Positions 43,471-55,303 of a DNA stretch of 64,000 bases are shown here, in pieces; position 1 is the first letter of the stretch, and each line of letters opens with the position of its first letter. The stretch lies in contig CM070619.1 of NCBI GenBank assembly GCA_036346255.1, positions 27,286,342 to 27,350,341 on the forward strand, given 5' to 3'. The DNA is from Ampelocalamus luodianensis. Taxonomy: Eukaryota; Streptophyta; Magnoliopsida; Poales; Poaceae. The notes below the pieces were generated by a model. It worked only from the letters and a program-made list of their open reading frames with translations. It had not been told where the DNA came from and did no database searches. Both the position numbers and the translations under genes were made by a program.

Positions 43471-45585
43471 CGGTCCACGACCTCTGATAGGCGCAAGGAC
43501 CTCCTTTGCGTCGGGCCATGCATGCACCGGTCGTGGCCGTTGGATCTAATCTCAACGGCCGGACCTCCCAGGCGGGAGGAGGTCTTCGTGCGGTGTGCTT
43601 GAGTGCGTGGCCGTGCGATGAAGGATCGACGGCCCACGACCTCTCCTTTTTCCTTGATTCGTTTGGACCTCCAGAGCTCAAATTTCCTAAGTCTTTTAAT
43701 GTTTCAAATTTCAAAAGTGTATAACTTTGTCATATTAACTCCTTTTGAATGATTCATTCTTTGTAGCTCTGTGATAGAATGAACTTTAATTTGAGAATGA
43801 ATTTGGAGCCTTTGTTATGTAGCATAAAATGATTTAAACTGCATTAGCTTGTTTAATATATAAGGTGGTCTAGAAATTCATTGAAAATTTGTATAATACA
43901 TAACTTCTTCTCTGTAAATCCTTATGAGCAAACTCAACTTAGTAAAATTTGTGCAGTAGACATGCTTTAATGTGAACTAGGCCTTGTCTTTATTTATGTT
44001 CCTAAAAATGATGTATGTTGGTTTTAGAACTTAGAAAAATCATAACTAATTCATTATAACTCCAAATTGTGCAAACTTGGTTTTGCTGATGTTAGGATAC
44101 TATTACCTACCTACCATAAAAATTTGGACTCTAGATCATTCTAGAAATTTTTGCCATAAACGATGAGACTTAATTGATTTAATTAGGATTTTTCAGGCTG
44201 AGAGAACTTAGTTTAGCCCTAACCTTTTCATGCTAAGTCCTAATGAAGTGATTCTTATTTCTAAAATTGTCTAAAATCAACCCCTAGCTGCTGTAGAAAT
44301 TTCATGGGAATTGGATGTTCTTTGTTGTTGAGTTCCTTTTGGTGTTCTTCGTTCTTATAGGTTCTTATCGCCTTTTCGCGTTAGGTTCCAAAGAAAACTT
44401 TGAACCTGAGCACTCCCCTCTGCAGCAAGACCAATCCCCGCAAGGCAAGCAGTTTGATCATGTTAATCCCAGTATTTTTAAGTATTTATGTTGTTTGCAA
44501 CTTCTATGTATGCATTGCTACTTTGTGTTAAACTATTGTCATTAGTTTACCTAGTAGATGCATTTCCTTAGGCAAATGATTATCCTCTACTACCATGAGC
44601 CTAGGTTATTGCTGTGATTAGAGCTCGTGGATGAGCTCTTGTCACTTAGTAGTTGCGAATTAATTGCTTAGCCATGCTTAGCTTCCGGTAGAAATGGGCG
44701 GTTATCGACTTGTCGATAACCTTGATCACATCAAACTTATTATGATTTATGATTTCAGCCTTGTGCCATGTCTACTTATGAAAACTAAAATGAAAAAAAA
44801 TGATTTAGACTTGGGCATAATGGTATGACTGGTGTGCTTTTGGGTGTGACTGGAATGGTGCCCGGGTCATTAAGGACCGAGTTACTTGCGCTACCGTACT
44901 GAGCATTTTTGCGTGCTAACCACACTAGAGGGTATGGGACCTCTCTTGACTTAGTACTTTGGCGTGTATTGGCTTCGGGTCGCAGGGAGTCGCAGGAGGG
45001 ATGGTGTTGGGAGCATTGTAGTGTCCGAAAGACTCCACCCGTGATGGGATTTGTTGTCTTTCGGCTTGCAATGTAAGCGTATGGGTTTTTACCCATACGA
45101 GCGGCTCGTAGTTAATGCACAAGATTGGAAAGGTCTCGTAGGACTTAGCCGTGCCGACATACCTTCGGAAGTGTGCTTTTGGGCTTAAAGGCGGTCCGGA
45201 GTGTGGGTACATTGGTACACCCCTGCAGGGTTAAAACTATTCGAATAGCCTCGTCCTAGGTTATGGACACGCTCGGATACGCCCCGTGAGAACTAGACTA
45301 CAACCTTTTAAATTAAAACTTGATGGGTGGTACGAATCGGGGATTCGTGCTATGTTGTGGTGGCTATTGGGATAGTCACTTTCAGGTGGTTACTTGTATG
45401 TATCTTTATTTCACTGTTACTTTGACAACAAAACAAATTTGCAACTTGCTTTTAAATGTATTACATTATTGCAAATAAAGTTGGCTTTGTGCAAAATGAG
45501 ACATACAACCTCCACCTAAATAAGCTTGCATGTAGATTATGAATAGGTCTGCTATTCCACACGTCAGTCTTGCGAGTACCTTTGT
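43063..45585 (+). repeat. Y 3' LTR, second piece
   Basis: It resumes after the CRM target duplication with the rest of the GGACCTCC minisatellite (to about 43470), then AT-rich LTR sequence. The conserved TATTCGAATAG block is at 45237-45248. It ends at the W target duplication TTTGT (45581-45585). Confidence 0.85.
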
Positions 45586-48500
45586 TGTAACATCCCCATT
45601 TTGGCTTGTGTTTCAAATGTAAGAAATTGAGGGTAAATTAAAACTTTTCTTACACCTTTTACTCTTGAAACTTTTCTCAAATTCTTGTAAAGGAATTTTG
45701 GAAATTAAAATCAAAAGCCTCATTTATCAAGTCAACAACCTCCTTGGTCAAATCTTTTGTCAAACCCTTGGAAATAATTTTCCCTGGTTCTAAGGTTGTA
45801 GTAACACCTCTGAATTATTTCATAATTTTGGAAATTATTTGAAATATTTTAGAGGCAAGTCAAACTGGTCAAACCTCTGTTTTAACCTTCTGGAATTTCT
45901 TGAGAAAATTCCAGTGCACAAAACCTCTGGAAATTTTATTAAAGGTTAACCTAAGATCAGGAACCTCCAGTTAAAATTTCATAAATTTTGGAGATGATCG
46001 ATACCTCAATTAAATCCCCAAAGTTTCAGGTTTAAAATCAAACCCTAACTGGTTTGTACTGTTCATTGGACTCGAGTCGGGCTCGGGCTCGAGTCACTTG
46101 ACTCGACCGAGCCAACTAACCGCGCCCCGCGCCAGTTCAACCGTGCGCGCTATCAGTGGATTTCCATCGAACGGCTCTCATTCGTGTAAGCATTCGGACA
46201 ACTCCGGTTGCCATCTGATTCTCAGCCGTTGGATTCTGATCCAACCGTCGCGGGACCGTATCGGTTCACTTCAGTCTTTATGAATAGCGATCGCATCGTG
46301 GCCGTTCAAATCTCATCCGGCGGCCAGCATCTAATGAGGTTGGGCTCAACCCACTAAAACGCTTTGGGCTCGAACCACTTTGTGTCACTGACCGGTGGGG
46401 CCACCCAGGTCGCTGGTCATCTTCCTCCTTCATTGCGGCGCGTGCGTGCACATGCGCCATGGCAGTGAGAGGGAGGGGGTGCCTTGTCACCTCCTTGAGC
46501 CCTTTAAACGGCTCCCTCTGCGGTGCATTAAATGCACGTCAGTGCACCGCCCTCAGAGTCGTCGAGCTTACCTGCTCCCGTCGCTCCGAGCGACCGCACG
46601 CTGCTGTGGACCGAAGTCCACCCATGGGCATGTGCTCGTTACTCTGTCCGTTCCCTCGACTACTTAAGCCCCTCAAGACCTTCAGTAGCTTTCTTTACAC
46701 CCCCCTTGAGCTCCAGCTTGCACTCTCCTTGCTTGCTTGAGCCCAAATCTCCAGAACCCTTTCACGCCATTGTTGGTCGGGCTCCTCGGTGCAACCCGCG
46801 CTCCAGTGGCTTTTCTTCCCTTCTTTTTGCTTCGGTTTGTGTCCCTTACTTCTTGGAGCAAAACCCCTAACTTAATTGTAGTTTGCTTTCACAGGAGCAG
46901 CTCAATTTTGGGGAAATTGCTTCTGCAAGCCGAATCACCCCCCTTCTTCCTCCTCTCCGGTAAGGAGCTTCTTTTTCTAATTCCTTGCTCATGTGGCGTC
47001 TCTGAGCTATTGTGAAGATGTTGTGATGACCCGGTCTCCCCCATTTTGCTCAGGCCGTCGTCTCCACTTTTTCTTCTTCGGTGCCGGCGCCGCTCTTCGT
47101 CGCCGGAGCTGCTCCGACCTCCTCGGCACCTCCGCGTCCCTCAGGTAGCCTCCTAGAAGCCCCTAGAAGCTTTGGCACCCGCTGGAATGGTTTATTGCAA
47201 AGCTTTCGGTCATTTCGCATTTTGGCCGTTTCGGTCGCCGCCGCTCATCGTCGGCTAGCCGCCGTTCTGGGGCACTATCGCCGGAGTGAGTGATACCGAT
47301 GGGTGCGCAATGCTATTGCGGTTCCATTTTGGCACTTAGCTCCCGCCGCCGTGCCTTGGGTCGCCGGCGACAAGCCGGAGGGTGCCCTCGGTTTTGTTGT
47401 CGGACGAAAACGGCAGTGCCGTAACATCGTTCGGACACAGTAATGACGTTCATTAATGCTAATCATTAGCTGTCCTAAACCCACCTCCTCAGTCACTTGC
47501 ATGTGGGCCCGCACTTTTTAATCTCCCGTCGCTAACCCACGTGTGGCGTGGCCCACGGCCATCGACGTGGGCCCGCCATCTTCAAACCCCACGCGCGTGT
47601 TTAAACGGCATGTGACTTAGCGTCATCGACGGTGGGCCTTATTGTCGTGAGCCACTGTCAAATCATAAACGGCCCAATCAACCTCACCGCTCGATATTGG
47701 ATGCGTGGCGGGATCGTGGGAGCAATTGGGCGTCAGAGGCTCCTCAATCGACACCTTCATCGCTTGATCAACGGCCCGGTTGTGCGAGCAATTGTCAGAA
47801 GGTCACAATGATCCGGACCGTTGGAATCAAATCAACGGCGGCGTGCGCATGTTGAGTCGGCGTCGCGCGTGGGCGTCGGATCTTTAATCGCGCCCACGTT
47901 GAGCCACGCCTTTTCTTTTCGGTTGAGGATATAAAATTCCTCGGTGAGCTTTATCTTTCTACTTGAAAAATGTTGTTAAAACTTTAGAAATTCATATCTT
48001 TTCATTATAGATCCTTTTTGGGTGATTTCAGTAGTGTTAATTTTCTTTTAGGCTAGAGATTAATCTAGAAATGTTTCGTGCCCTGTTAAGAACGTAAATG
48101 TTGGGAATCGATTTTAGCCTTTTCAAACCTTTATTAAATATTCCAAAATGCTATAAAAACTTAGAAAATCCATAACTTGTTCTCTGTAAATCCAAATAGA
48201 GCGAACTAAATTTTGTTAATTTCCTTTAGGGATGAACTTTAGTGAAGGACCAGTTTGCTAGTGGTCTTTGCTCAATGATATAAATGATGTCCTAATTTTA
48301 GAACTTAGAAAAATCATAACTAATTCGTTGTAACTTCAAATGACCTGAAATTTTATATGGGTTATCACCACACCAGTAGGTAGCCACCATAAAAGTTTTA
48401 GCTTCAAAATCTTTCTAGAAAATATTTTTGCTCTGATGCTAATTATGGTAGAAAATAGGTTTTTAGAGAATATCTTTTGCACCACAAATCCAAATTAAGT

Positions 48501-50285
48501 TTTTCAGTTTCTATGTCTAGGTATATTCGTATTCTACCTTGTGTGTAAATTTCATCGCATTTGGATAATTGTTGCTTGCTATTTCATTTAAGCGTTGCTC
48601 GCCTTATTGGTTGTTTTAGCTCTTTCGCTTAGGATTCGATATTTGCGGTGACCCGAAACGACCCTCCGCAACAATTTGAGCCACAACAAGCGGGCAAGCA
48701 GTTTGATCATTTCCCATTAATCCCATTACTTTTAAAGTCTAATATTTTGTTTAACTTCTATGTATGCATTGCTATTTTGTTGTTAAATTGATTAGTTAGA
48801 CCTCTAGTTGCATAATCTGTAGGTAAATGGTTATCCTCTACTACCTGAGCCTAGGTTATTTGTTGTGGTTAGAGTTCGATGGATGAACTCTTATCACTTA
48901 GTAGATTACGAATGAATATTGCTTAGCCATGCCTAGTTATCGGTAGTATTGGGCGATCATCGACTTAGTCGATGATCTTGATCACACAACTACTTATACT
49001 ACTCCATTATGTCCAACCCTTGTGTTTTATTGATTTACAAATCAAAAACTGAAAACAAAACTATATCTTGACTTGGGCACAATGGTATGTTGATGTGATC
49101 TGTTGGGTGTGTGGAATGGTGCCTAAGTCCCCAAGGACCGAGTTACTTGTGTCACTAAGCCAAGCGCTTATTGCGTGCTAACCACACGAGGGGGATATGG
49201 AACCTCTCTTGACTAAGTACTTTGGGAGGTGTTAATTATGAGCTGGTCGGTGGGTGTGTTCTTGTGTGTGTGTTTTGGAGGGGAGCATTAGCAGACCGGT
49301 TAGGCTGTCTAATGTGTCCTTCTCCCGTGGGTTGCGGCTCTTAATTAGCATCGTCCATTGAAAGCGTCTTGTTAGACTTAGCCATGCCTGCATACCAAAG
49401 GAAGTGTGCTAACCGTGGTGGTGGAAAGGCGGTCTATCGTGTGGGTACGTTGGTACACCTGCAGGTTAAAACTATTCGAATAGCCTCGTCCTAGGTTATG
49501 GACATGCTTGGTAAGGTCGTGCAAGAACTAGACTACAACCTTTTAAAAACTTAAACTTGACTCGGTGGTATGAAGGGGTACTTCATGCTATTGTTGTGGT
49601 GACTATGGGTTAGTCACTTCTAGGTTGGTATTGTTCCTATCTATTGTTGTTATTGTCTCTCTTTATTTGAACCATAAAAGTTAATTGCAAACTTGCTTTG
49701 AATCTATTACCTTATTGCAAATGAAAACTTGCTTTATCTTTGAAAATAAGTCGAGCCTCATCCACTTAAATAAAGCTTGCATGTAGTTAATTATAGTTCT
49801 GTTATCTCACACGTCGGTCTTGCAGTACAAAAACAAGTTTTGTACACACCGCTTTGCTTAATAATAATTGTTGCAGAGGAAGAAGGTGAGCCCCAAGGGC
49901 CTCACTTTTGTGAGTTGTGTTGCGCGCTGTCTGGGACGATTAGCTTGCGGTCCGGTTGGTTGCCTTGTGGGTAAAGGCACACCGATTGGCTTTTGTTTAT
50001 CGCCATCTTATGGCCATTTGCTTCCATTTGTGTATTTACTTATTTGTATGACTTTTGGCGGTCGGCCTCTCTTTGTAATAACTCTCTTTATATTATGTAT
50101 GTCTCTCGCTTGTTGCTTTTGCTTGGCTCTATGTGTATGAATGGAAATGATGCATGATTTTGTAACTGGGTGTGTATCTGCATTTCTGGAAGTATACATA
50201 TCTCGAGGCGTGGTTTATTTGATTTGTCTTGTTAGGACCAAGTGGATGGTTAAACAGTACAAGCCGAATAAACCGGGTCCTCACA
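45586..50285 (+). mobile_element. W: 4.7-kb solo LTR inside the Y LTR
   Basis: Starts TGTAACATCCCC and ends GGGTCCTCACA, with TTTGT duplicated on both sides (45581-45585, 50286-50290). No primer site, polypurine tract or protein motif lies inside. It aligns loosely along its length to the Y LTR it sits in (GC-rich leader at 46050-47900, TATTCGAATAG at 49472-49483, GCAGAGGAAGAAGGTGAG near 49873). A solo LTR arises by recombination between the two LTRs of a full element. Confidence 0.88.
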
Positions 50286-50290
50286 TTTGT

Positions 50291-50718
50291 GTACTCGGTT
50301 ATCTTGCTTAAATGTATTTGTTGCAGAGGAAGAAGGTGAGCTTGAGGGCCTCACTTACGTGAGTTGTCTTTGTGGTAGCCGAGAGGCGTCTGGCTTAGCG
50401 GCCGGTCGGTTGCCTTGTGGGTGGTGTGGCTAACCTGGTCGACTTTTGTTCTAGCCATCTTATGGCACCTTTTTCTTCATTTGTCATTCTTGTATATTGT
50501 TCTACTTGGCAGTCGGCTCTTTTGTAATAACTTTACTTCATGTATGTCGTTGTTGAACTTAGTGATAAATGTTGTATGGAAATGATGTATAATTTTGTGA
50601 TGATGAGCATGTGCCGCAGTGCGGGAAGCACATGTCCATCGAGGCTTAGAATGTTTAATTAGTAATGCTAGAACCATATGGAGGTTAAGTGTTACTAGTT
50701 AAATATTCGGGTCTCACA
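50291..50718 (+). repeat. Y 3' LTR, final piece
   Basis: It continues the Y LTR directly after W and ends GGTCTCACA at 50718, followed by CCGGG. Adding the three pieces gives a Y LTR of about 5.0 kb. Confidence 0.85.
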
Positions 50719-51789
50719 CCGGGCACGCTCTGAAAACCACCACCGGGTCCTCTTCATCTCCAGTGAGATCGAACAACTCCTCGGCCGCCGAATTTTGGAT
50801 TTTCTCCTCTTTCGGCTGCGAGCAACCATTTCTTCCCCATCTCTGATGTGGTGAGGCTCGACCCAATTCCCGGCGTTGGGAGCACCACGTGGGTACCACA
50901 GAGCTTCCCCAAACTTTGCTGGAGCTTTTCTTCCTCTACGGCAAGCTCTCCACGAGGAACCACTTCGCCATAGTCATCTTCTCCGTCGCCGCACCGCCTC
51001 GGCATGTATAAACCTCCATCCTGCTCACGGTGAGCTTCGCAAGGGTCCCTTGAACGTTGTTCACCACTTTTTGTTAAAGTTCTTTGCATAACTTGGAGCC
51101 ATCGCCGTGCATGTGCCATCCCCGCCGTATGTGCCGTCGGAGCAGAAGAGGAAGGCCCTTGGTCCCCGTCCCCCTCCTTCAGCATCACAGAAGCCTCAGG
51201 AGTCCGAATCATGCACCAGACTTCCCTAGGGAGGCCTCTACATCGAGCTTCCTTAGTACCCGTACTCATCTCCTCCGCTCAACCTCACCGCCGAGCGTCA
51301 CCGTGCACCTTCGCCGCCAACGACACCTCCTGAAGGTAGCCCTCGACACTGTATTTCCATTTTCTACATTCCCTAGTCTGACACACCGCCACTTCACCAC
51401 CGGCAGGCTCGGCGATGGCCGGCTTCGCCCTCCTCTGTTGCCCAAAACTAGGACAGATCCTGTAGCTCCTGTCTATAACTGAAAACAGAACCTAATTACA
51501 AAGTCAATTATCTTAAACTAACAAACTTTGTGTATGTCAATTGATCACTCAAGTATAATTAATAAATGATTGATGGATTTAGTAAGAACATTAGTGTCGC
51601 ATCAGATAAGTTTCTTGGTTGGTGATGAGTAGAAAAGAGATGGTATTTGGAAGAGAAATTGTTTTGTTAGTAGAATCTTTTGCAAAACCACCTGGCCTGT
51701 GTCACCTAGTTTTGTGTTTAGCATTGGATAAGTGAATTAGGGGAAGTTTAGTTAATAGCACTGTGTTTCAAAAGATTTTGCTGTTGTAG

Positions 51790-52480
51790 GAAAATGAATA
51801 GTGTACTAAGGATAATCAGTTTTGCCACAAAGCTAATAACATGACTAATACAGTAGTTAGAAATATTCTTGACTCAATTTTTTTTTTTCGAACAACTATC
51901 TAATGGAAGTAACCAACTCTGAAAAGAACCAATACAGATGTGAACTTTCAGAACTAACAGAGAGCAACCAACTCTTTCTGTTGAACTGTTAGACAGAGGA
52001 GAAAAGATGAGTATAAGGAATACTTGGGATGTCAGTGTTATCAATAGGTTAATGAAATGCTAAATGTAGTTGTTAGAGTTTGTCTTCATGAGTATTTTGG
52101 CAAGTTCTACCAGCAACAACCAAACCTGACAATATAAAATAAATGTGGATTTTCAGAAACCAACATAAGGCCTAGTATCAAACTCTTTTACTCAGTAAAA
52201 TTTCCTTTAAAAGGTTGAGTGAATAGGAAAGTTGATTTGAGGGTAAGTATAGAAGAGCAGTGGGTTAATAAAATGTCTAAGCCTAGTGGTTAGAGTGTGT
52301 CCTGACTCAATTAGTCTTTTGGCATATATCTTTCAGAAATAACCTAGTATGAAAATTTAGTAAAAACTACCTGACAAGCAATGAATGATTTTTCTCATAC
52401 AAACAGGAGCTAAAGACTTGTCATACACAAAGATCCTTTAAGTAAACCTTTAATTAACTTACCCTTAGTATTTGTTAGTA
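51790..52480 (+). repeat. Diverged tandem units in the X LTR
   Basis: Three related stretches (about 51810-51920, 52045-52110, 52270-52350) share CTAA, AGTnGTTAGA, a GACTCAATT-type run and GGAAGTAACC/AAATAACC. The 3' LTR lacks about 282 bp containing one of them (junction at 63818, between ATCAAAC and CCTTAG). Confidence 0.55.
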
Positions 52481-53361
52481 GGGTTTTGGTGCGATTAAGT
52501 TTAGACCTTAAGTTAAAAGTGATAAGCAAATCTGGAAAGTGAGTAGTATATGAATATCCTTATCTAGCTGTGAATGCCTTGTTAGGCAAAGAATTAATAT
52601 GAGGGGAAGTGTTTGAGACTAGGATTTTTGCTCAAGTAATTAATATCTAGACTACAAGAGGAACTAGTCTAAAGATCTTTGCTAGAAAAGAGTTATTCAA
52701 AAGAACATTAGGCCTGGTGGTAAAAAGTAATACTAGTACTTTGAGATAGATAACACAAATTGGGAAAGGAAATAAAGATTAAGAAATCATTAGTGTGCAA
52801 TTTGAATAAAGTCATAGGATCATGCTCTCTGTTGAAAAATCCAAAATAATTATTTACAACTTGAAATTGGTTAAACTTCAAAAATTCACAACTAAGTCAA
52901 ATCAACTCTAAATTGAATGAAACCAGTTGTGTTGTTCATAAAACTTTATCCTCTAACAGATTATGTAACTTTTATCTCTACCACCATTCCAGAAATTTTC
53001 TTGAAATAATTAATGTCTGATGAACAGTAACAGAACTTGCATTTTTGAATACTTTGAATTCTTCGGCTTTACTTGGCGTTTATTGCATTATTGTCTTCCG
53101 TTAGGTTTTCGACGATACCGATATATTCGTGAGATCAAATTGAGTGTAACCTGAGGTTGAACAAGTGGTACAGCAAAGGTGTGAGCACCCCCTCTTGATC
53201 ATTTTGCTCCTAGTCATTTTTAAAAAGTGTTGTGTGGATTTTAATATCGCCATTGCATACTATTTTGAAAAGTATGTTCATGTGTAGAAGTAGTTAAATT
53301 CCTAATTGCCGCATTGTCCTCCTTGAATGTTGATATCCCCTTGTTCAGGTTGTTGCCTAGG

Positions 53362-53372
53362 ATATATATATG

Positions 53373-53435
<63 letters not shown>
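53362..53435. repeat. (TA)n microsatellite
   Basis: About 74 bp of TA repeats with two TG interruptions. A shorter TA run (53811-53826) lies on the other side of the MITE, so the MITE probably went into, or brought along, TA repeats. Confidence 0.9.
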
Positions 53436-53437
<2 letters not shown>

Positions 53438-53810
53438 CGTCCGTTTCGTACTCCCGGGAGTATGTACTCCCACTTCTAATATACCACTTAAACGAATATA
53501 TTATACTTCTTTATCACTTTCAGTATACTTGAATACCAATTATAAGATACTCCAATGTGACTTGATCAGAAAATTTTCATTGGAGTCCTTTATTTTTGCT
53601 ATATACCATTTTTCATACATAAAAGAAGTATATACACGGATTTTGGTATAAAAAGTGGATTTTCATAAAATTTTTCATGGAACTCACTTTGGGGTATCTT
53701 ATAATCATTATTGGAGTATACTCAAATTGATAAAGAGGTATAATCATACAGTTTAAGTGGTATATGAGAGGTGGGAGTACGTACTCTCAGGAGTACCATA
53801 CCATTTTCCT
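53436..53810. mobile_element. Foldback MITE flanked by (TA)n
   Basis: The outer 130-150 bp of each end are inverted copies: GTACTCCC, ATATACCACTTAAAC, CTTTATCA, GTATACT and ATTATAAGATAC appear on the left and in reverse complement on the right. The 375-bp unit would fold into one long hairpin. It has no coding capacity. TA-repeat-flanked small elements are known in rice (the micron class); similarity beyond that setting was not checked. Confidence 0.7.
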
Positions 53811-54745
53811 ATATATATATATATATGGGAATTTTCTGTTGTAGGATAGATCGATGCTTAGCCATGCTTGTAGTTATAGTCGAAAGTGGTTGATGTAGCT
53901 AGTCCATCGTGTGGGTAAAGCTGTACAACTCTGTAGAGAACTAAATCTATTCGAATAGCCGTGTCTCCGGTTATGGATATCACTTGTGGGAAAGCATGCA
54001 CAATTAGCTTATGGGAAATTTGGTTCAGGTTATGGTTGGAAATGTTGTTATTGTGCTAGTTGTTCAGATCTTGTATGTTGTCACAAACGGGAAGTTTGTG
54101 TGTTGTTATAATTGGAGTATCTACTGATTTTTGATTATGAATTGGGGTACCTACTGTTATATAACATTTCTAAAATGTTTTACAAATGGCACTTTGAATC
54201 TATATTGTTTATCTAAATGAAAAACTTGCTTTATGCCTAAAATTGACTATTGTAGTAGCCTTCCTTTGATATCTACATGCATCCTTATTTTTTTTCGAAA
54301 AGACTCGCGAGTACAACTTTGTATTTTAACAGTGTCTATTTGTTCTGGTGAGAACGACGGGTGCAACGGATTTAACTCCAGTTGGTTGCTTGTGGGTTGT
54401 GGGCATGCCAACTCGGCTCTTTCCCATTTATTTCTAAGTTTATCTTCCGCTGCGATTTATTTGTGTTAATTAGATTTGGCCGATCGGCCCTCATATGCAA
54501 AATTTGGACTATAAGGTTCTATATGTTGAAGATGTATCAAAATTTCTATTCTCTTGTATGATTGTGTATGGATGTGATTGCAATGTTGTATTAGGATATA
54601 TGCATGTTAGCCACCGATCTTTGGGAGCTAACATGAGACACATATCCAGGCACTTGGAATCGTTTTCATTTCATGCCAAGTGTTGCACTTTTGGCGTAAT
54701 TACTTAGCTTGGAACGGATCCGATCCCGGGGTGACCTCACAGCGT

Positions 54746-54758
54746 TGGTATTAGAGCC
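54746..54758 (+). other. X primer binding site, altered
   Basis: TGGTATTAGAGCC, 4 bp after the LTR. It matches the initiator tRNA-Met site except that CAG reads TAG. Confidence 0.75.
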
Positions 54759-55303
54759 GTACTAACTGTAGGTTAAAGCCATAGCAATGAATGTTATTAT
54801 GATTTTGTTTTGCAAAGAATATTTTCAAACTAATTTTTTTTGGCAAAAATGCAAGTGATATAATTGTTTTCTTTCTTACCCATCCTAGCATATAATTTCT
54901 TACCTCACTATTCTTTTGATTTGTGCAAAATCATTTTCTCCAGTGCTCATCTCTCTTCCAACACTAGAAACGTTAAATAGTCACCGGTAAAGAGCAATAA
55001 TAAAAGAACAAGAAGATAACGCCTTGCTGCGACTTTAGAAATAAATTAGGGTTTATTCTTAGGAATTATACACCCTAAGGATATTAATTAGCCTGTAGAC
55101 ACTAGATTTTATGGGGGTTATTTGCTCTCTTTTGTTCCAAGTAGTTGTGCATAGCTTACGGGCGGGTTGTACTATGTCAGAAAACTAACCTTGTTTCATT
55201 TGTATATTGTGCTGTCCACCTCTCTAGCACCCATTTCATGTTGCATAATTGTGTTTTCATTGTGCATTCATGCTAGGTTAAGTTACCCCCTGCTGTCAAT
55301 TGC
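54759..55303 (+). other. X internal region before solo LTR S
   Basis: AT-rich leader-like sequence with no open frame of note and no gag motif. Confidence 0.6.

Larger units (their letters stand above)
30786..50718 (+). mobile_element. Y: 5'-deleted chromovirus inserted in the X LTR
   Basis: It is bounded by TGTAACATCCC at 30786 and ...GGTCTCACA at 50718, with the 5-bp duplication CCGGG on both sides (30781-30785 and 50719-50723). X sequence is continuous across it. About 30 bp of the 5' LTR are joined directly to the RT catalytic region, so the rest of that LTR, the primer site, gag, protease and most of RT are absent. The 3' LTR is about 5.0 kb once the CRM element and solo LTR W are removed. 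Confidence 0.9.
50724..54741 (+). repeat. X 5' LTR, second piece
   Basis: It aligns with 62298-64000 from CACGCTCTGAAAACCACC onward, then continues beyond what the window shows of the 3' copy. It ends GTGACCTCACA at 54741. It carries GC-rich leader sequence (50724-51480), diverged tandem units (51790-52480), a (TA)n-MITE insertion (53362-53826) and the TATTCGAATAG block at 53947-53958. Confidence 0.88.

Noticed and set aside
43248..43637. Arg/Gly-rich repetitive frame on the minus strand
   Set aside because: By-product of the GGACCTCC tandem array in the Y LTR.
50754..51269. 171-codon minus-strand frame
   Set aside because: It lies in the X LTR leader, and the matching region of the 3' LTR (62330-62910) does not keep the frame.
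53314..53532. Open frame rich in Tyr-Ile repeats
   Set aside because: It is a translation of the (TA)n microsatellite.
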